Assembly (NCBI RefSeq): GCF_901709675.1
Contig: NC_051091.1
Span: 5,242,967 to 5,306,966, forward strand
Direction of reading: 5' to 3'
DNA from: Syngnathus acus
Lineage: Eukaryota > Chordata > Actinopteri > Syngnathiformes > Syngnathidae
DNA length: 64,000 bases
Positions 33,765 through 46,044 of this stretch are shown piece by piece (the stretch's first letter is position 1; each line of letters begins with the position of its first letter). The notes under the pieces were generated by a model, which saw only the letters and a program-made list of their open reading frames with translations, ran no database searches and was not told where the DNA came from. Made by a program: the position numbers and the translations under genes.

Positions 33765-36700
33765 TAGTAACTCTAATCCTAACGCTAACCCTCACCTCCA
33801 TTCCCAGCAAGGCGCTGACGCAGGCTTCAGAGGCATCGCAGATGGCCTTGAGGTCTTGCCCCCCCTCCAGAGCCAGAACAACGCGACCCCCGGCTAGTGA
33901 CATCAGCTGTCGAGTAAGGAACCCAAAACCTGGTAGGGCACAAGCACAGTCAAAGTCAAATCCAGTTCAGTTGAGTATTTGTGTCTGTAGGTGAGTCTTA
34001 CACTTGGCCGTGACTTTGTAGCCTCCCAGCGGCGACGAATGGCCTTCGACGGCATCGAATCCGGCCGAGACCAGCACCACGTCAGGCGAAAACTCGTGGG
34101 CGATGGGCATCACTACCGTTCTGAGGAGGACCACAGAATGACTTCATATATCGCTTCACTGAGCAATGGGACCCCAAAATCTCAGGTCCTTTCAGGTCAT
34201 AAAATTTGGACATGAAGACATGGAAACTAAGCTAACGTTAACTGCTAAAGCTACATTCGCTATGGTCCGGGCGCACCCTATCAATTAGTGGAGCCCAGAT
34301 TTGAAAGCAAACATGGTGGAGCAGCTGCTCTGCTGCACAGATGAAATAAGTTGCCAACTGAAGTGAAGTCAGAGCCAAGTAAAAATACTTTGAATTCCAG
34401 GTTCTCAGCAAAAATTTGAAAACACATGATTGAAACATGACACGTGTCATGTGTTTTGATGGGACCATGGGTGAGAGCAGCAAGTTCGAGTGCGAACATG
34501 TGCAAAAAGCACACGAGTAAAAACAGGAGAGGAGGCCTACGACACAAACAGGTAGAAATGAGACACCCCGCGCACTCCAGGGAGAACACTTTGCTCGGTT
34601 CCGACTTCCTTCCCTCGCCGGCTGCCAAAGCGCGTACACGGCCCATGCCGCGTTTGATTCTCTCTCTCTTTCGCCGGCAGTTCAAAGGCGTTTGCGTGCG
34701 TCTGGTTCCTATTAGGAGCTCGTCCCTCTTCTCACGTCACTGACAGCCACCCATCTGGGATCCATTGGGCCTAATTACGCCGCCTTTGGATTCTCTAACA
34801 ATTGCACCCCCCTTCCCCTCCTCACTTCTTTTCCCTCTCTCCTCCTCTGTATTCTTCTCTCCTCCACACTTTGGGATGTGTCAGTAGCCAGAGAAAGATG
34901 AACACACAGCGCTACCGGCCGCTTGCATGACCTTAAATATGGACCACTGTTGTGATCCTTTAAACATCATGACACCTCAGATCAGCGCAAGTGAGCTTTT
35001 GCTTGATTGTACTTGAGTCTCACCACCACAAGCCTGTCACATACAGGCAGTCAAAAACAGACACACATCACCAACGACCCGAGTCTGGCTCGCTTTTCGC
35101 TCCATCGTGAGAAAAGTCTGGAACACCCTGTCATCCAAACAATGGATTCAAATTGAACTATGCAAACTGGCAGCGGTCCGACAACATAAACAGGAACTTA
35201 TGATGCATTAAATTGTGTCCGTTTAGCGTGTTATGCTTCTCGTTGCGCTAATCACCTAATGAGAACAAATGCGGTGTGACGTTCCAATGTAATTCAGCAA
35301 TCTTTGAAGTTTGTGAAGAATGTCTAATCTTGCTCACTTCTTGTTGAAATTACAGCAATTATTAAATTACAGCACAATTTGATGATCAACTGGTTGACTG
35401 TAGCTTGCAAGCTAGCAAATTATGTAGTGATCTATTTGCCTCACTACCTGTGGCTTAGAATAAAAAATAAAAATTTGTGACTTTATACGATACACAAACC
35501 GTAAACATGTGGGAAAGGAGCGCCACAGTCGCTGATGCACTTTTCAGCCATTTATTAAACGCTGGGAGAACAGTGAAACCCATAAACACACTGAGCAGAC
35601 TCACACAGGAGCTTCTGTCGGCCAGACGCTCACTTGCGAACGCAGCTTCAGTCCACCAAGCACCCCCCAGCTCAACATGTCACTCATCACCCTGTCAGGC
35701 TCCGCCTCTTAAAGGCACACACCGAACACAGGTACTGCAAAACTTTTTAAGCTTGCAACTTTTTTCTGTTCAAATGCATTTTAATGTATAGCAATGGAAA
35801 TAATGTGGGAGGAGTACAACTCTGAATTTGTTTTGCGTAAAGAATGGCCCAAGTGATTAAAAATGGTCATGTCAACTTCCCTTGAGGCTCTGGTACAGCC
35901 ACCAGGAACCTCACCCCCCGACTCCAGAACCACACGTTACTGCAAGTACTGTAAAAGATTGTGGTTAGCTAAGGAAGTTTTACACATGAAAACGCTCTTC
36001 ATTTCCCCGTACTGGGTGAAAAACCAAAACCAAACGGCTGCTCCGGAAAGAACCAGTTGTTCCTTAATTACCATTCTAAACTCTAGTAAACACTGGACTT
36101 AGTGTTTCAAAGCCGGCACACCGGGCCGATGGCTTTCTTTCTTTCTCTCTTTTTTTTTTTTTTTTTTAATCATTACGGGGAACCTCATTAGCATTTTCCC
36201 TTTGACGAGGGGCCCACCCACCAAGTGAGCGGGATGTTGATCTGAAATACGGTTTCATCATCTGGTGGTGCGCCACGAGTGGAAACATTTCACAGTATTG
36301 AGCTGAACAAACAAATTTATGATGGGAAAAATAAGATAAATAAAAAAAAATAGGATGTGCGTGACAGCCAATAGTAAATATTCCTGGGAATTTGTTTATC
36401 ATGGGAGATAAAACCTTCATGAGGTAAACAAATAAAGAAAGTACTTCTAAGCTGTATTCTTGAGGCTTATGTAAAGAACTGATGGTGAAAAAAGTCATTT
36501 TTACCTGAATGCAGCCAGGTACTCTGCATCACCCATGGGAGGGTTCAAACCACCTGTCCAGCCAATGTTCACATTGAAACCTTCGCCCACCCCTGCGCCA
36601 ACCTGAAATAGACCACATTTAAAAAAAAAAATTATAAAAAAAAAAGTTCATTTAAATGTGCACTTTCTATTGTTATGTTTCTCTATCATTAAAGTTAGGC

Positions 36701-39700
36701 AGCGCCAAGGGAGCTCTTTTGACTTTTACATAGTACTCAAGGGAACTGAAAGGAAACGGAGGCCCAATTTTGGAAAGAAGGGTTCAGGATTCCTCGCTCT
36801 CTTTGTAGTCTTGCTAACAGCCATTTAGCTCTTCCCTCAGCCCTTTGCCATCAGTCAATGTGTCAGTTTGAAGGGAGCGTGTGGAGGCTGATTGACACCC
36901 TCTTGGCAATAAGGTGTGGTAACGTGCGTGCGTACGGAAGAAAGAATGCCGATGAGCATTGCGGAGCGCCTGACTCCATTCTTCTCTCAAAGGACGGGAT
37001 GTTCACAGGACAAACGCAAAACACATGAGGCCTTCCATCCTCTGCCAACTGGTAATGTACTCGCTTGCGCGTGCACACGCACACACACACACCAAGTCGC
37101 ACAATTCTTACGATTGCTTCGAGTATCTCGTGCTCTCTTCTGTTCTGTGTCTTCCTTTCATGTTGAAAGGGTTGCTGGAATCGATTAGGACTTTGCTAGT
37201 CACTGTGTGGTACACAGCACTCTGCCTTATGACATCACAACCTTACCCCATGGTGAGTTATATACCTACACGAGGGGACAGTGAGACTCCAGCGGTTTAC
37301 CGCACGGCTAAACAGAGGTTGAAGGGCCACTTAAGACCAAACCACATCCAAGTCAGCCGAATGTTTTATGTACCGTCCTCGTCGGGGGATTTATGGGAAA
37401 ACATTGACCATTTACGCTCATTATTGGGGGGGAAGACAAAGGAATGTGTGGGATTGAATGGGTTGTGAATTCAATTGCTGAATTTATTTTCGGGGAAGAC
37501 CACGGGCAGATTTCATTGGCATCTCCAGCGCTTGTATGAAAATACACGCATGTTCACATCCTTTCATGGGGTTCGATCCTTACGTGCTCAAACATGGGAA
37601 AATCATACACGCAAAGAGGAGTGATGCAGACATTACAAAAGATGATGTTTAGAATTAAGGGAAGACTGATCCTAAGTGAAGTTTTGGATGGAATATAGTC
37701 GGTTTCTTTTTTCCACCCTAATCTTACATTAGGCCTAATTGGCGGATTTATGAGGGATGTGAGCAGCTGCATTTGTGCACCTTCAATAATTATTTCTTAG
37801 TGAATTTGAGTTTTAAGTGCCAGGGCTTCTCACATGTGGTTGCTATGAGTGCTTTTATTTGTGTCGCTCAGGATTACAGTGATTTCTGAAGGACTTGCTG
37901 TAGCCCATGATGAGAACTACGACTTGGCTAATCATAGCCCTCACCTTGAACACGTAATTATTTCAAACTAAACTCAGAATGCATGACCACAATTTATCCC
38001 ACTGGACATGTTTTAGTTGCTACAGCCTTCATTTGGAAAAGAAAAAAAAAAAAAAAAGTCGAAAGTCTATACCTCATTAGGATGTCCACTACCAGGGAAA
38101 AAGTTGCCGTTATCGTAGCGATGTAGCGAGATGTACAGGACGCTCGGGTCATTGTAAAAGGCTTCCTGGGTACCGTTGCCATGGTGAACATCCTGGGCAC
38201 AGATGGTGACAAAAGAATAATTGATGACTGATGACAAAAGCGGTGTCGTGTTGTAGCAACTCACCCAGTCCACAATGAGGATTTTGCCGACATTGACTTT
38301 CTGTTGGAGTTGCTTAGCAGCAATGGCCACTGAGTTGAAGAAACAGTAACCCCTGCGGACAAACAGGAAGGCCATATGTGTTTATCAGGATATCATCGGC
38401 GAATTAATATCAAACAACCACCATGTGGACTGTCGGGACCTCTAAAACAAATCATGTGGTGCTTATTGAACGCAGGTTGGGACAGTCACAGCACAGACGG
38501 CCCTCGACACGCGAACGTGGAAATATTTTCGGAATGAATGCCTTTTGTGCCATGGGAAATGTTTTTCTACGACAATGTCACGTTGAATCCAAAATCTTGA
38601 AAGAAATGCAGAGGCCACAGACTATGTGACAAAATGAAACACGCTTAGCATAAAATTCACTGCTCACGGCAAAAAGATTTACAGAGTATTTCTGACAGGA
38701 TGTAATGAGGAATGAGCGCAGAATGTGGCAGAGCAATTCCCTATAGCGGGAAAAAAAAATGGTGATGTGTGAAAAACAGTGGAGGAATGTTGGTTGTAAA
38801 CTGTGTGAGTGTGTTTGAGTATGGAAGGATATAGTTTATATACAGTCTTCGTATAAAAAAAAAAAAAAAACTGTTGAGGGCACAGACAAACATGAGGCGA
38901 AATGCTTCCAATCAAAGATTGTCACAGATCCACTCCACCCATCGAGCGCACACCCAACCAACTACACACGTGCTCAGCATGCCTGCTCTTGAACGTCAAG
39001 TCAGGAGCGCAGTTAGTATGTAAAAAAAAAAAAAATTAAATAAAAGGTGCGCTTACAGAGGGGAGGAATGTGTGGCATGGTGCCCGGGTGGCCTCACCAC
39101 TGCAAATCCATTCTGGAAAAGGAGAAGAAAAAAATTAAACACCTCGACCGAGATGTGCCAAGAATCACTCTGAAAAGATTCACATCTTTGTGTATTTACA
39201 CCTGCAGGTGATGTTTGAGAAGACCATGAAAACACATATTTACTTTAGAAATACCATATGCAAACTACATACGTACTGAGGGGCAAAATTAATATGGATT
39301 ATTAATTTTGTACTTGAAATGTTAGAAAATATGAGACTTCTCACTGAATTTGATTATAAAACTTAAAGTATAATATGCACAATTTAGCACTTAATATAAA
39401 AAAATGTTGTAAATAATGTGTTTTCCAAGGGTGAGTAGATATTGTATTCTATTTTAGTTAAATTTTTATGCTGGTACGAACGGCAGGAACATTAAAATAT
39501 TCATTTAAAAAAAACTGTCTGTACAGTTATTAAAGGCAAAAGTTTGCAAATTATAATGATATGAGAAAAAATATAGAATCACAACCAATTCAAGCAGCAT
39601 GTTGTCACAGTTTTAGTTTTCAGTAAGCCGTTCTAAATGTGTGCATACTGGCTAAGGAAGAATTTAAAAGATGACATTTAATTTTAAGACAACGACGAGA

Positions 39701-42700
39701 CAAGTAAAACAGTATTAGTATAAGTAAAAGTATTACTGCCACTTATAATTGTTCAGACTTCTTGCATGAATGTCATCATTGACAATTTATTCTATAATAA
39801 AGACGCACCTTCAGCTCTCCTTGCGCCACTTTCTGCGCCAGGTCGATGACACAGCCGGCAGCAATACGAGCCGCTGCTGCCGTGTGAAGCTCATTCCAGA
39901 CTGTGTCATTATCAACCTGTCAGCAAAGAAAAATAACCCAATCATGAAATGAACATTATATATAAAGTACGCAATTAAATGCAACTCTTGATTCATTTAT
40001 AAAGATTTAAATTGTCTTCAAATTCTCAACGCAAAACTGATTCAAGTCAACATTCAGCCACTTTGGACACGACTTATTTCTAAGTTCCGTGTCTGGCCGT
40101 GTCCCAAAGCAGAACAATGAATTCGGAGGAATCTCTTTTATCATAGACTCTGCCATCTTGTTCCAATAACTCGCAAAGCAAAGTCCTGGGCCGGAAATCC
40201 AGGCAGATCAGTCGTCTTATCGACTGACACCCAGCCCCCCTCCCCTCTCCTTCAAATAATTGCCTTCAAAGTTATGTTGACTGCTCCACAGACATTTTTT
40301 TTCATGAGCCTTTATCATAAAAAGTATATTTTTTATTATTTTTGCCATCTCTGCTGCCAAATAAGTTTGAACTAAACTACCTTCTCTTTTTCCTTGCGCA
40401 CAAAAACTACTTAACCAAACGACACTTTTTTGTGGGACGCAAAAATGTCCCAAGATTCCTGAGTCCACTCACCCCCGCTCCTCCGCATGGTAACATGACA
40501 AATATACGTTGAGCCAAGATTCCTGCAAGAAGAAATTGATCATATTCAATCATCATGTTATTATTCCGATTTGAATGATCATTTATGTCACTGCACTTTG
40601 GTCAACGATGTTGTTCTTAAAAACGGGCTTTCAAATTCTGTTGGATGCAGTGATGTCAGTTAATGTTTGTAAGACTTACGAGCCAACTTGGGGTTGTCTA
40701 GCTTAAGGCGGTGCAGCGGGTTGGTGCCGTAGCGAAGCACATGTTTTTCTGAATGGACTGACTGCAGCTCTTCTAAAGTGGCCTTCCTACTTCGGAGATG
40801 CTACGAAGCGCACATAGACACAGGAATACACAGGTGGGTGAAAAACGACAACGGAACACAGCTTTGACATCACATCTCAAAAAAATGACTTTGCAAATGT
40901 GATCGAGTCAAAGATAAGCGTCCATACTTCACATTTGCTTCGCAGACCTCTTTCGTTCAGTCGGGACCAAATGCTTTGGACCCTCCCGGGATGCTCGGGG
41001 TGGCTGCTGTTGTCCCCGCAGGTGCACTGGTGCTTTTGCATCTGAGCATCATAAACTATACCTACAGACACACACACACACACAGATTGGCACTTCATTT
41101 GTCACATTTAATGTACAGTGAACATTTAACCCATTCCAGTGAAGCAGTGGGTGGGCCAGATCCTGTGTCAGCACCACTATGAAAATACACAAGCTGTCAC
41201 TTGTGAGTAAAAGTGACCAGGCATTTTAATTTTGTCCTCATTCTATCCAAAGTCGCTCCTGTCTGATCGCTCTTTATTTGGTGCAGTTATAGCGGAGGCC
41301 ATAAAAGCCAAATAAATGCCAGTTGCAGCTTCCAGACTTCCAGGGTTGGATTTCTAGAACGTCAGCATGGTGAGTGGTTCCACCTTGCGATTTACCACAA
41401 AGCCACACCAGTTCCTGGCCAAAGCCACTTCAATGTACACGTGCAAGTTTGAGGACAATAAACATGGCACAGACGACTTGGACTTGGTGTGAGGTAGCTT
41501 GATTCTCAGAGCAACAAAATGAACAGCTTTGAAACAAAAAACACCCTTTTAGTGTTAAATAATTTTTAGTTGGCATTTAAACTATTTGAGGTGTACTGAA
41601 TGTGTTAATTTTTTAAATCATAAAGCAGAAGAACTGTTCTGCGTTCAAGTACATTTTTGAAGAGCTCGAAATTTTTGAACAAAGAGGAATTGTTGAGAGG
41701 CATAGAAAAAAAAAATAGTTTGTGCTTTTTTTCTTTTTTTTTTCCCCCTGCACGACTCACCAGTGGTGAAGTGCAGCTTGACATCTGGAGCAGGACTGGA
41801 CAGAGAAACGGGCACGCTTGTGGATGCATTGTGAAGAGGTGGCAGGGAGGTTGAGGCTGGAGACGACTGGGTTCGGACTAAAGGCTGGTGAGGCCACATC
41901 AGGATAGGCACATTAGGCGAGTCCACGTGAAATGCTGGACGATGGACCAACTGCCTCTGTGATTCCCACGTAAAGGATAAAAATAGAACATCAGCAAGCC
42001 ATGTGAAGGACAAATGATCACATAGAATTTCCCTCCTCTGAATGTTTTGAAAATTAACCTCCGCCTGTCTTGAACTGTTGACAGTTGTTTTTAAAGCTAT
42101 AGCGCCCCCTTATGTTCAAAGAAACGTTCGAGGATGCATGTACGGTAAATTCAGCTCAACGCTCATCATTGATGTAAATCCTTCATCAGATAAAATTTCA
42201 TTGATAATTAATAACAGTAATAAAATGATCAAATATAATTTGGGATTTCAGACAAATTGTTCATCGTGGCTGTTTAGTACAGTGAGCATATCGCTTGTTG
42301 CTTTGAGCACAGCATTTCCAGCATCAAATTTACCTGACCGACAGAATGCGAGTTTTCAATCAGGCTTTCCCGTGAGGAGGTGGTGGACTCTGTGTCATAA
42401 ACGGAGTCTGCACTGGCAGAGCTCTGCCTTCTGAGGTAGCTGTCCTCGGAAACCGAGCTCGGTTCTGAGCCGCACATGGATCCGGACTCTGATCCAATTT
42501 CCTCCAGGTCCATGTCCTCTGATGGGATCTGTGTCAGATGAGGATTCTCAATGGGTATCAGGATGTTTCCGTTGTCTCAACAATATATTGTATATGTATA
42601 GTGCACGTGCATCTCCAACCGCTCACCTTTCTCAGAAGGGAATTCAACTTAAACCTCTCCAGCCCACTTTTGTGGCATTGCTGAGTGTGACACTGAAGGC

Positions 42701-45700
42701 TGGCGTGCAGAGGAAGGGGCACGGCGTGACTGTAGGGCGGCGGTTCGGAGCGTGTTCGCTCCAAGGGTTTGTGGGAGGAAAAGGCGGTGAGGCCTTCCTT
42801 TCTTGTAGGAGAGGTCAAGTGAGGTCGCTGTTGCAGAGCAGGAGGACTCAAACCTTGATCTGTGAACATTGGGCAATAACATTACGGGAATACAATAGGA
42901 GGAGGGGCAGAACAAATAAGAAAAGCAAGTTGAATATCATGATAAAAATGCATTAAATGTTAGACAGAATTTAGTTCCAATAAAATTGAATCATGGATAG
43001 TAAATAGAATTATCACTGAAGAAAAACAGACTTTTAAAAAAACCTAACTGTACTCCAGTGAAGTACGTTCATGCATTAATACAAAACGGCCGCTAGAGAG
43101 AGCCCTTGTGTTCATTATATATGCATACTGTACATAGTGTATTTAAACGCAGTTGGAGGAAAGACAACTTTCTTATTACTAATATTCACAGTTATCTACA
43201 GATTGGCAAATGTTGAGCTATTTATTGCCGTGGGACAAACTTTTTAAGTCGTTCATTACTCACAGGCGATGAGTTGCGAGTGCACAAGCCCAGTATGCGG
43301 CTCCAGTATGAGTACAGGCTGCAGGCCGTGAGCCTGGCCTGGAAAACTTCCATCGAGGGGTAAGTAGACTTGAGGCAGAGCTGATACTGCCAAAGTTCTG
43401 GCTACTCGCAGGTCAACCTAGATGGACAAAGAGGTGGATAATTGAAAGATGGGAGGATAGATGTCTAGAGCAAAAGGGAAACTTCTTGTGATTCACATTC
43501 CTAACATTTGTCAACACAGCAGTGGATTGCTAACCTTAATAGATCAACTATGCAAAGAATTTGGGTTTGGCCTATCAAGAGATGACCACATCTCAGCTCT
43601 TATTTTACTCACAGGCCAATCCAACACTGTCACACAGAAAGACCGGCTCACCTGCGCAGGAAGTCCTGCAGTGATATTAGGCCGGGCAGTTGGGTTGGTG
43701 GGCAGGGTGAAATGAGCCAATCGACCATCTTTCAGCAGAAGCTTTTGTGCCTGTATCAGATGAACACATTGATTGCAAAGTACCTTAGGAATGATCACAA
43801 AAAGATCCTATTCATGTTTATCAATACAACAAAATTGTGTACATTATGGTAACTGTAAATATACACACAGTATTTATATGACACATTATCATTAAAATGG
43901 GACAATGTGAACAGTTGGACTGTAACACTGACTAACAGGAAGTACCACCATGGACTGCTCTGTATCATGTACACACATTCTTGGCTATTTCTGTTTAATT
44001 ATATGACGACAAGCGAGAGCTGAAGAAAAAATAAAGGCATCTGAAAGGCTTGTGTTATTTAACACATAAGCGCATTCAAACACTAGAACTCATCCAGATC
44101 ACAAATTTAGATCTCATCTGGAGCAATAGCCGGTACCTCGTGAGCAAGCGGGAGGGCTCCATTCTCTGAATGGAGGCCGTCATTAGGAGAGCTACGATCT
44201 GATGCTGGGGTGCTGCCGGGTGAAGAGTCTGAGAGACAACATTTTTAACTCAATATACAATGTGTACATAAAAAAGAAGTTCGTAGCATAAGACAGCTCG
44301 ATGCAAATACTCCACCTCGAGTTTCTGTCCTGTGCTTGACAGCAGGAGGGGCACTGATCTTTCTCTGCAATGGATTTGGTCTTGTGCTGATGAGCTTCTT
44401 TAACTTCCACTTCAGTGTTGGCTCAGACACTGCGTGCACACAAAAAAACAAACAAAAAAAACAGACATAAACACGCAAGGAAACACGTGCGCGACACAAC
44501 ACTCACATGCAACTATATATTTAGCCCACGAATTGCAGCCTAAAGAAACCAGAAATGAAAGACGTACAAAGTACCTCGGCAACACAGCCCGCACACACAA
44601 AGTCAAGCATTTAACCTCAATGTTATATTTTGAACGTTTGCTAGGGACAAACAAAACATTAACCGTGTCAATATAGCATAACATGTTTATTTTGCTCAGA
44701 ATCAAATATTCTGAAAAAATAAATAAACAAAAATTGCGTCTGGTTCACAAAAGACACAATCAAAAGGAGATGAAATTAGATTAGCTCAGTGTACTTTCAG
44801 GCGTGTGCTAGAAGATCAAACTACTCCTCCTGTCATTGTCTTCGTGAAAGAAACCTGCTCTGTATTCTCACACAGTTCATTTTACGAACACCCAAGTCAT
44901 TGTTACATAACCGTTTTGCTCTTTGTGCCTCGCTGTCACTGTTGTTGTCATGACTTGGGAGATTATTTTTGTTCTCCCTTTCTGGCTCTGCAGGCCAGGA
45001 ACAATGAGAGGAACAACAGCTCACCTGTTCTCCGCAGTTCCTTACTATGGATGTCATCAGGGGACGGCTGAGACTTTGGGGACATGTCTGGAAGTGGTTG
45101 CCTTGGTAACCCAAACAAATTCAGTTCAATGAATATAGAGTAATAGGAGTCTGTTTGTGGTTTGTTTTGATTTACCCGTATCCTGGTGTAGGACTGGCGT
45201 GTTTGGGGGTGACCCTGTCATGGCTGGGCTGGCTCTTCATAATGATGTGCTCTCTGAGTTTCTGCCTCACCAGTGGACTGGCGACGGCACCTGCAGGTCA
45301 ACGTGACCACATCATCAAGAAGATGTCAGGATGAGCAGCGGCTGTATCTTCATAAGTTGTAAGTGAAATGAAGAAAAGCAGCACAATCTGCAATGTTTCT
45401 TCCGAACAATGACGAAAGCGAGAACATTTAAGGCAACTTGAAAAGTTGCCCTCGAGGCTACTGCCTATTTCCTGTGAGAGGGGCACAGCTTGAGTCAATC
45501 TGGCTGGTTTGACGTAAGATTTCGTATTAACGCAATTTCCTCGCTATATGAGAACAAAAAGAACGGCTGGAAATCCCCTTTTTGTATGGAAACATTCAGT
45601 GATCTGTGACTCAGATAAAGCAAATGTCAACAATCTAACAAGAAGAGAACACAAGACACTCACTTTGTTCGTTTTTACTCTTTCGTATTAGCTGCTGGAG

Positions 45701-45994
45701 CTCTTCTTGCTTCTCAGCCTCCATCTCTCTTTGCCTTTGTTCGGCGTTGTACTGAAAGAACAAAACTGTGATGAAAACAAATAAGGGCAAGGAGGCAGAA
45801 TCAATCGAGTACGCGCAACAGGAAATGCGACTGCGATGAGTCAACGGCACGTGTGCGCATACCTGCAACTGTTGGTAAGGAAACTGGGAGAAGGGCTGAG
45901 AGCTAAATGGTCCCAGGAATAAGGGACAGTGGGGGGCCAGCATAGCCGAATCTCGGCCTGGATGAATTACCCTCTGGGAGACGCTTAGGTCCAT
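29221..45994 (-). CDS. hdac7: Class IIa histone deacetylase 7, 24 coding exons
   Basis: Minus-strand exons, in order: 46044-45863, 45751-45664, 45290-45176, 45101-45025, 44429-44316, 44228-44137, 43750-43652, 43417-43264, 42859-42627, 42528-42334, 41956-41761, 41061-40928, 40800-40680, 40522-40473, 39916-39809, 39112-39057, 38352-38265, 38192-38073, 36602-36505, 34120-34002, 33929-33796, 33688-33604, 29847-29706, 29263-29221. All junctions are GT-AG with continuous phase. The start MDLSVSQ at 45994 mirrors human HDAC7 MDLRVGQ and gives about 930 residues (human 952). An MEF2-binding-type segment ([13 protein letters not shown]) is followed by four 14-3-3-type sites: RRTVSEP, QRKISAP, RTRSEP and RTQSSP. 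The deacetylase domain spans about 499-853. It has the structural zinc motif [20 protein letters not shown], zinc ligands in DWDVHHGNG and [10 protein letters not shown], and a C-terminal export-type ASLSMG. HDAC7 is a signal-regulated nuclear corepressor. The class IIa His in EGGHDL is Gln here. The end [13 protein letters not shown] is short. Confidence 0.93.
30655..30725. mobile_element. hAT-type MITE fragment abutting the satellite
   Basis: AAAGGGGTGTCAAACTCATT followed by a GGGCCACATTGTAG block matches the left end of a common fish hAT-type repeat (CAGGGGTGTCAAACTC type). It stops after about 70 bp where the telomere-like array begins. Confidence 0.5.
30726..33510. repeat. Telomere-like satellite, about 2.8 kb, with higher-order structure
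   Basis: The array is built from CCCTAA/AACCCTA hexamers interspersed with spacers of the types GCTTTAAA, TACTTTGAAA and GTATGAAA. The marker CTCTCGTATGAAA recurs at intervals of mostly 235 bp, with variants of 216, 229, 242 and 247 and two of about 95. The first about 70 bp (30726-30794) run in the G-rich orientation and the rest in the C-rich orientation, giving an inversion point near 30795. It lies in the 3.76-kb hdac7 intron between the exons at 33604 and 29847. Confidence 0.95.
33737..33764. repeat. (CA)n microsatellite
   Basis: About 14 CA units lie in the short hdac7 intron between the 134-nt and 85-nt exons. Confidence 0.92.
35476..35740. mobile_element. Possible dispersed repeat remnant in an hdac7 intron
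   Basis: The segment around TTCAGCCATTTATTAAACGC and CAGGCTCCGCCTCTTAAAGG resembles a repeat seen often in fish genomes. No termini or target duplication are visible, so the class cannot be named. Confidence 0.25.
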
Positions 45995-46044
45995 GGACCG
46001 GCCCCCACTTTCGGGTAGTGAAAGACCTTTGCTGATGGCATCCA

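Noticed and set aside
45061-45101. hdac7 acceptor at 45087/45088 (TTCCAG)
   Set aside because: It looks strong but shifts the frame into an early stop. The acceptor 14 bp upstream (ACCAAG, exon from 45101) keeps the frame and the Pro-rich sequence before LRRTVSEP.
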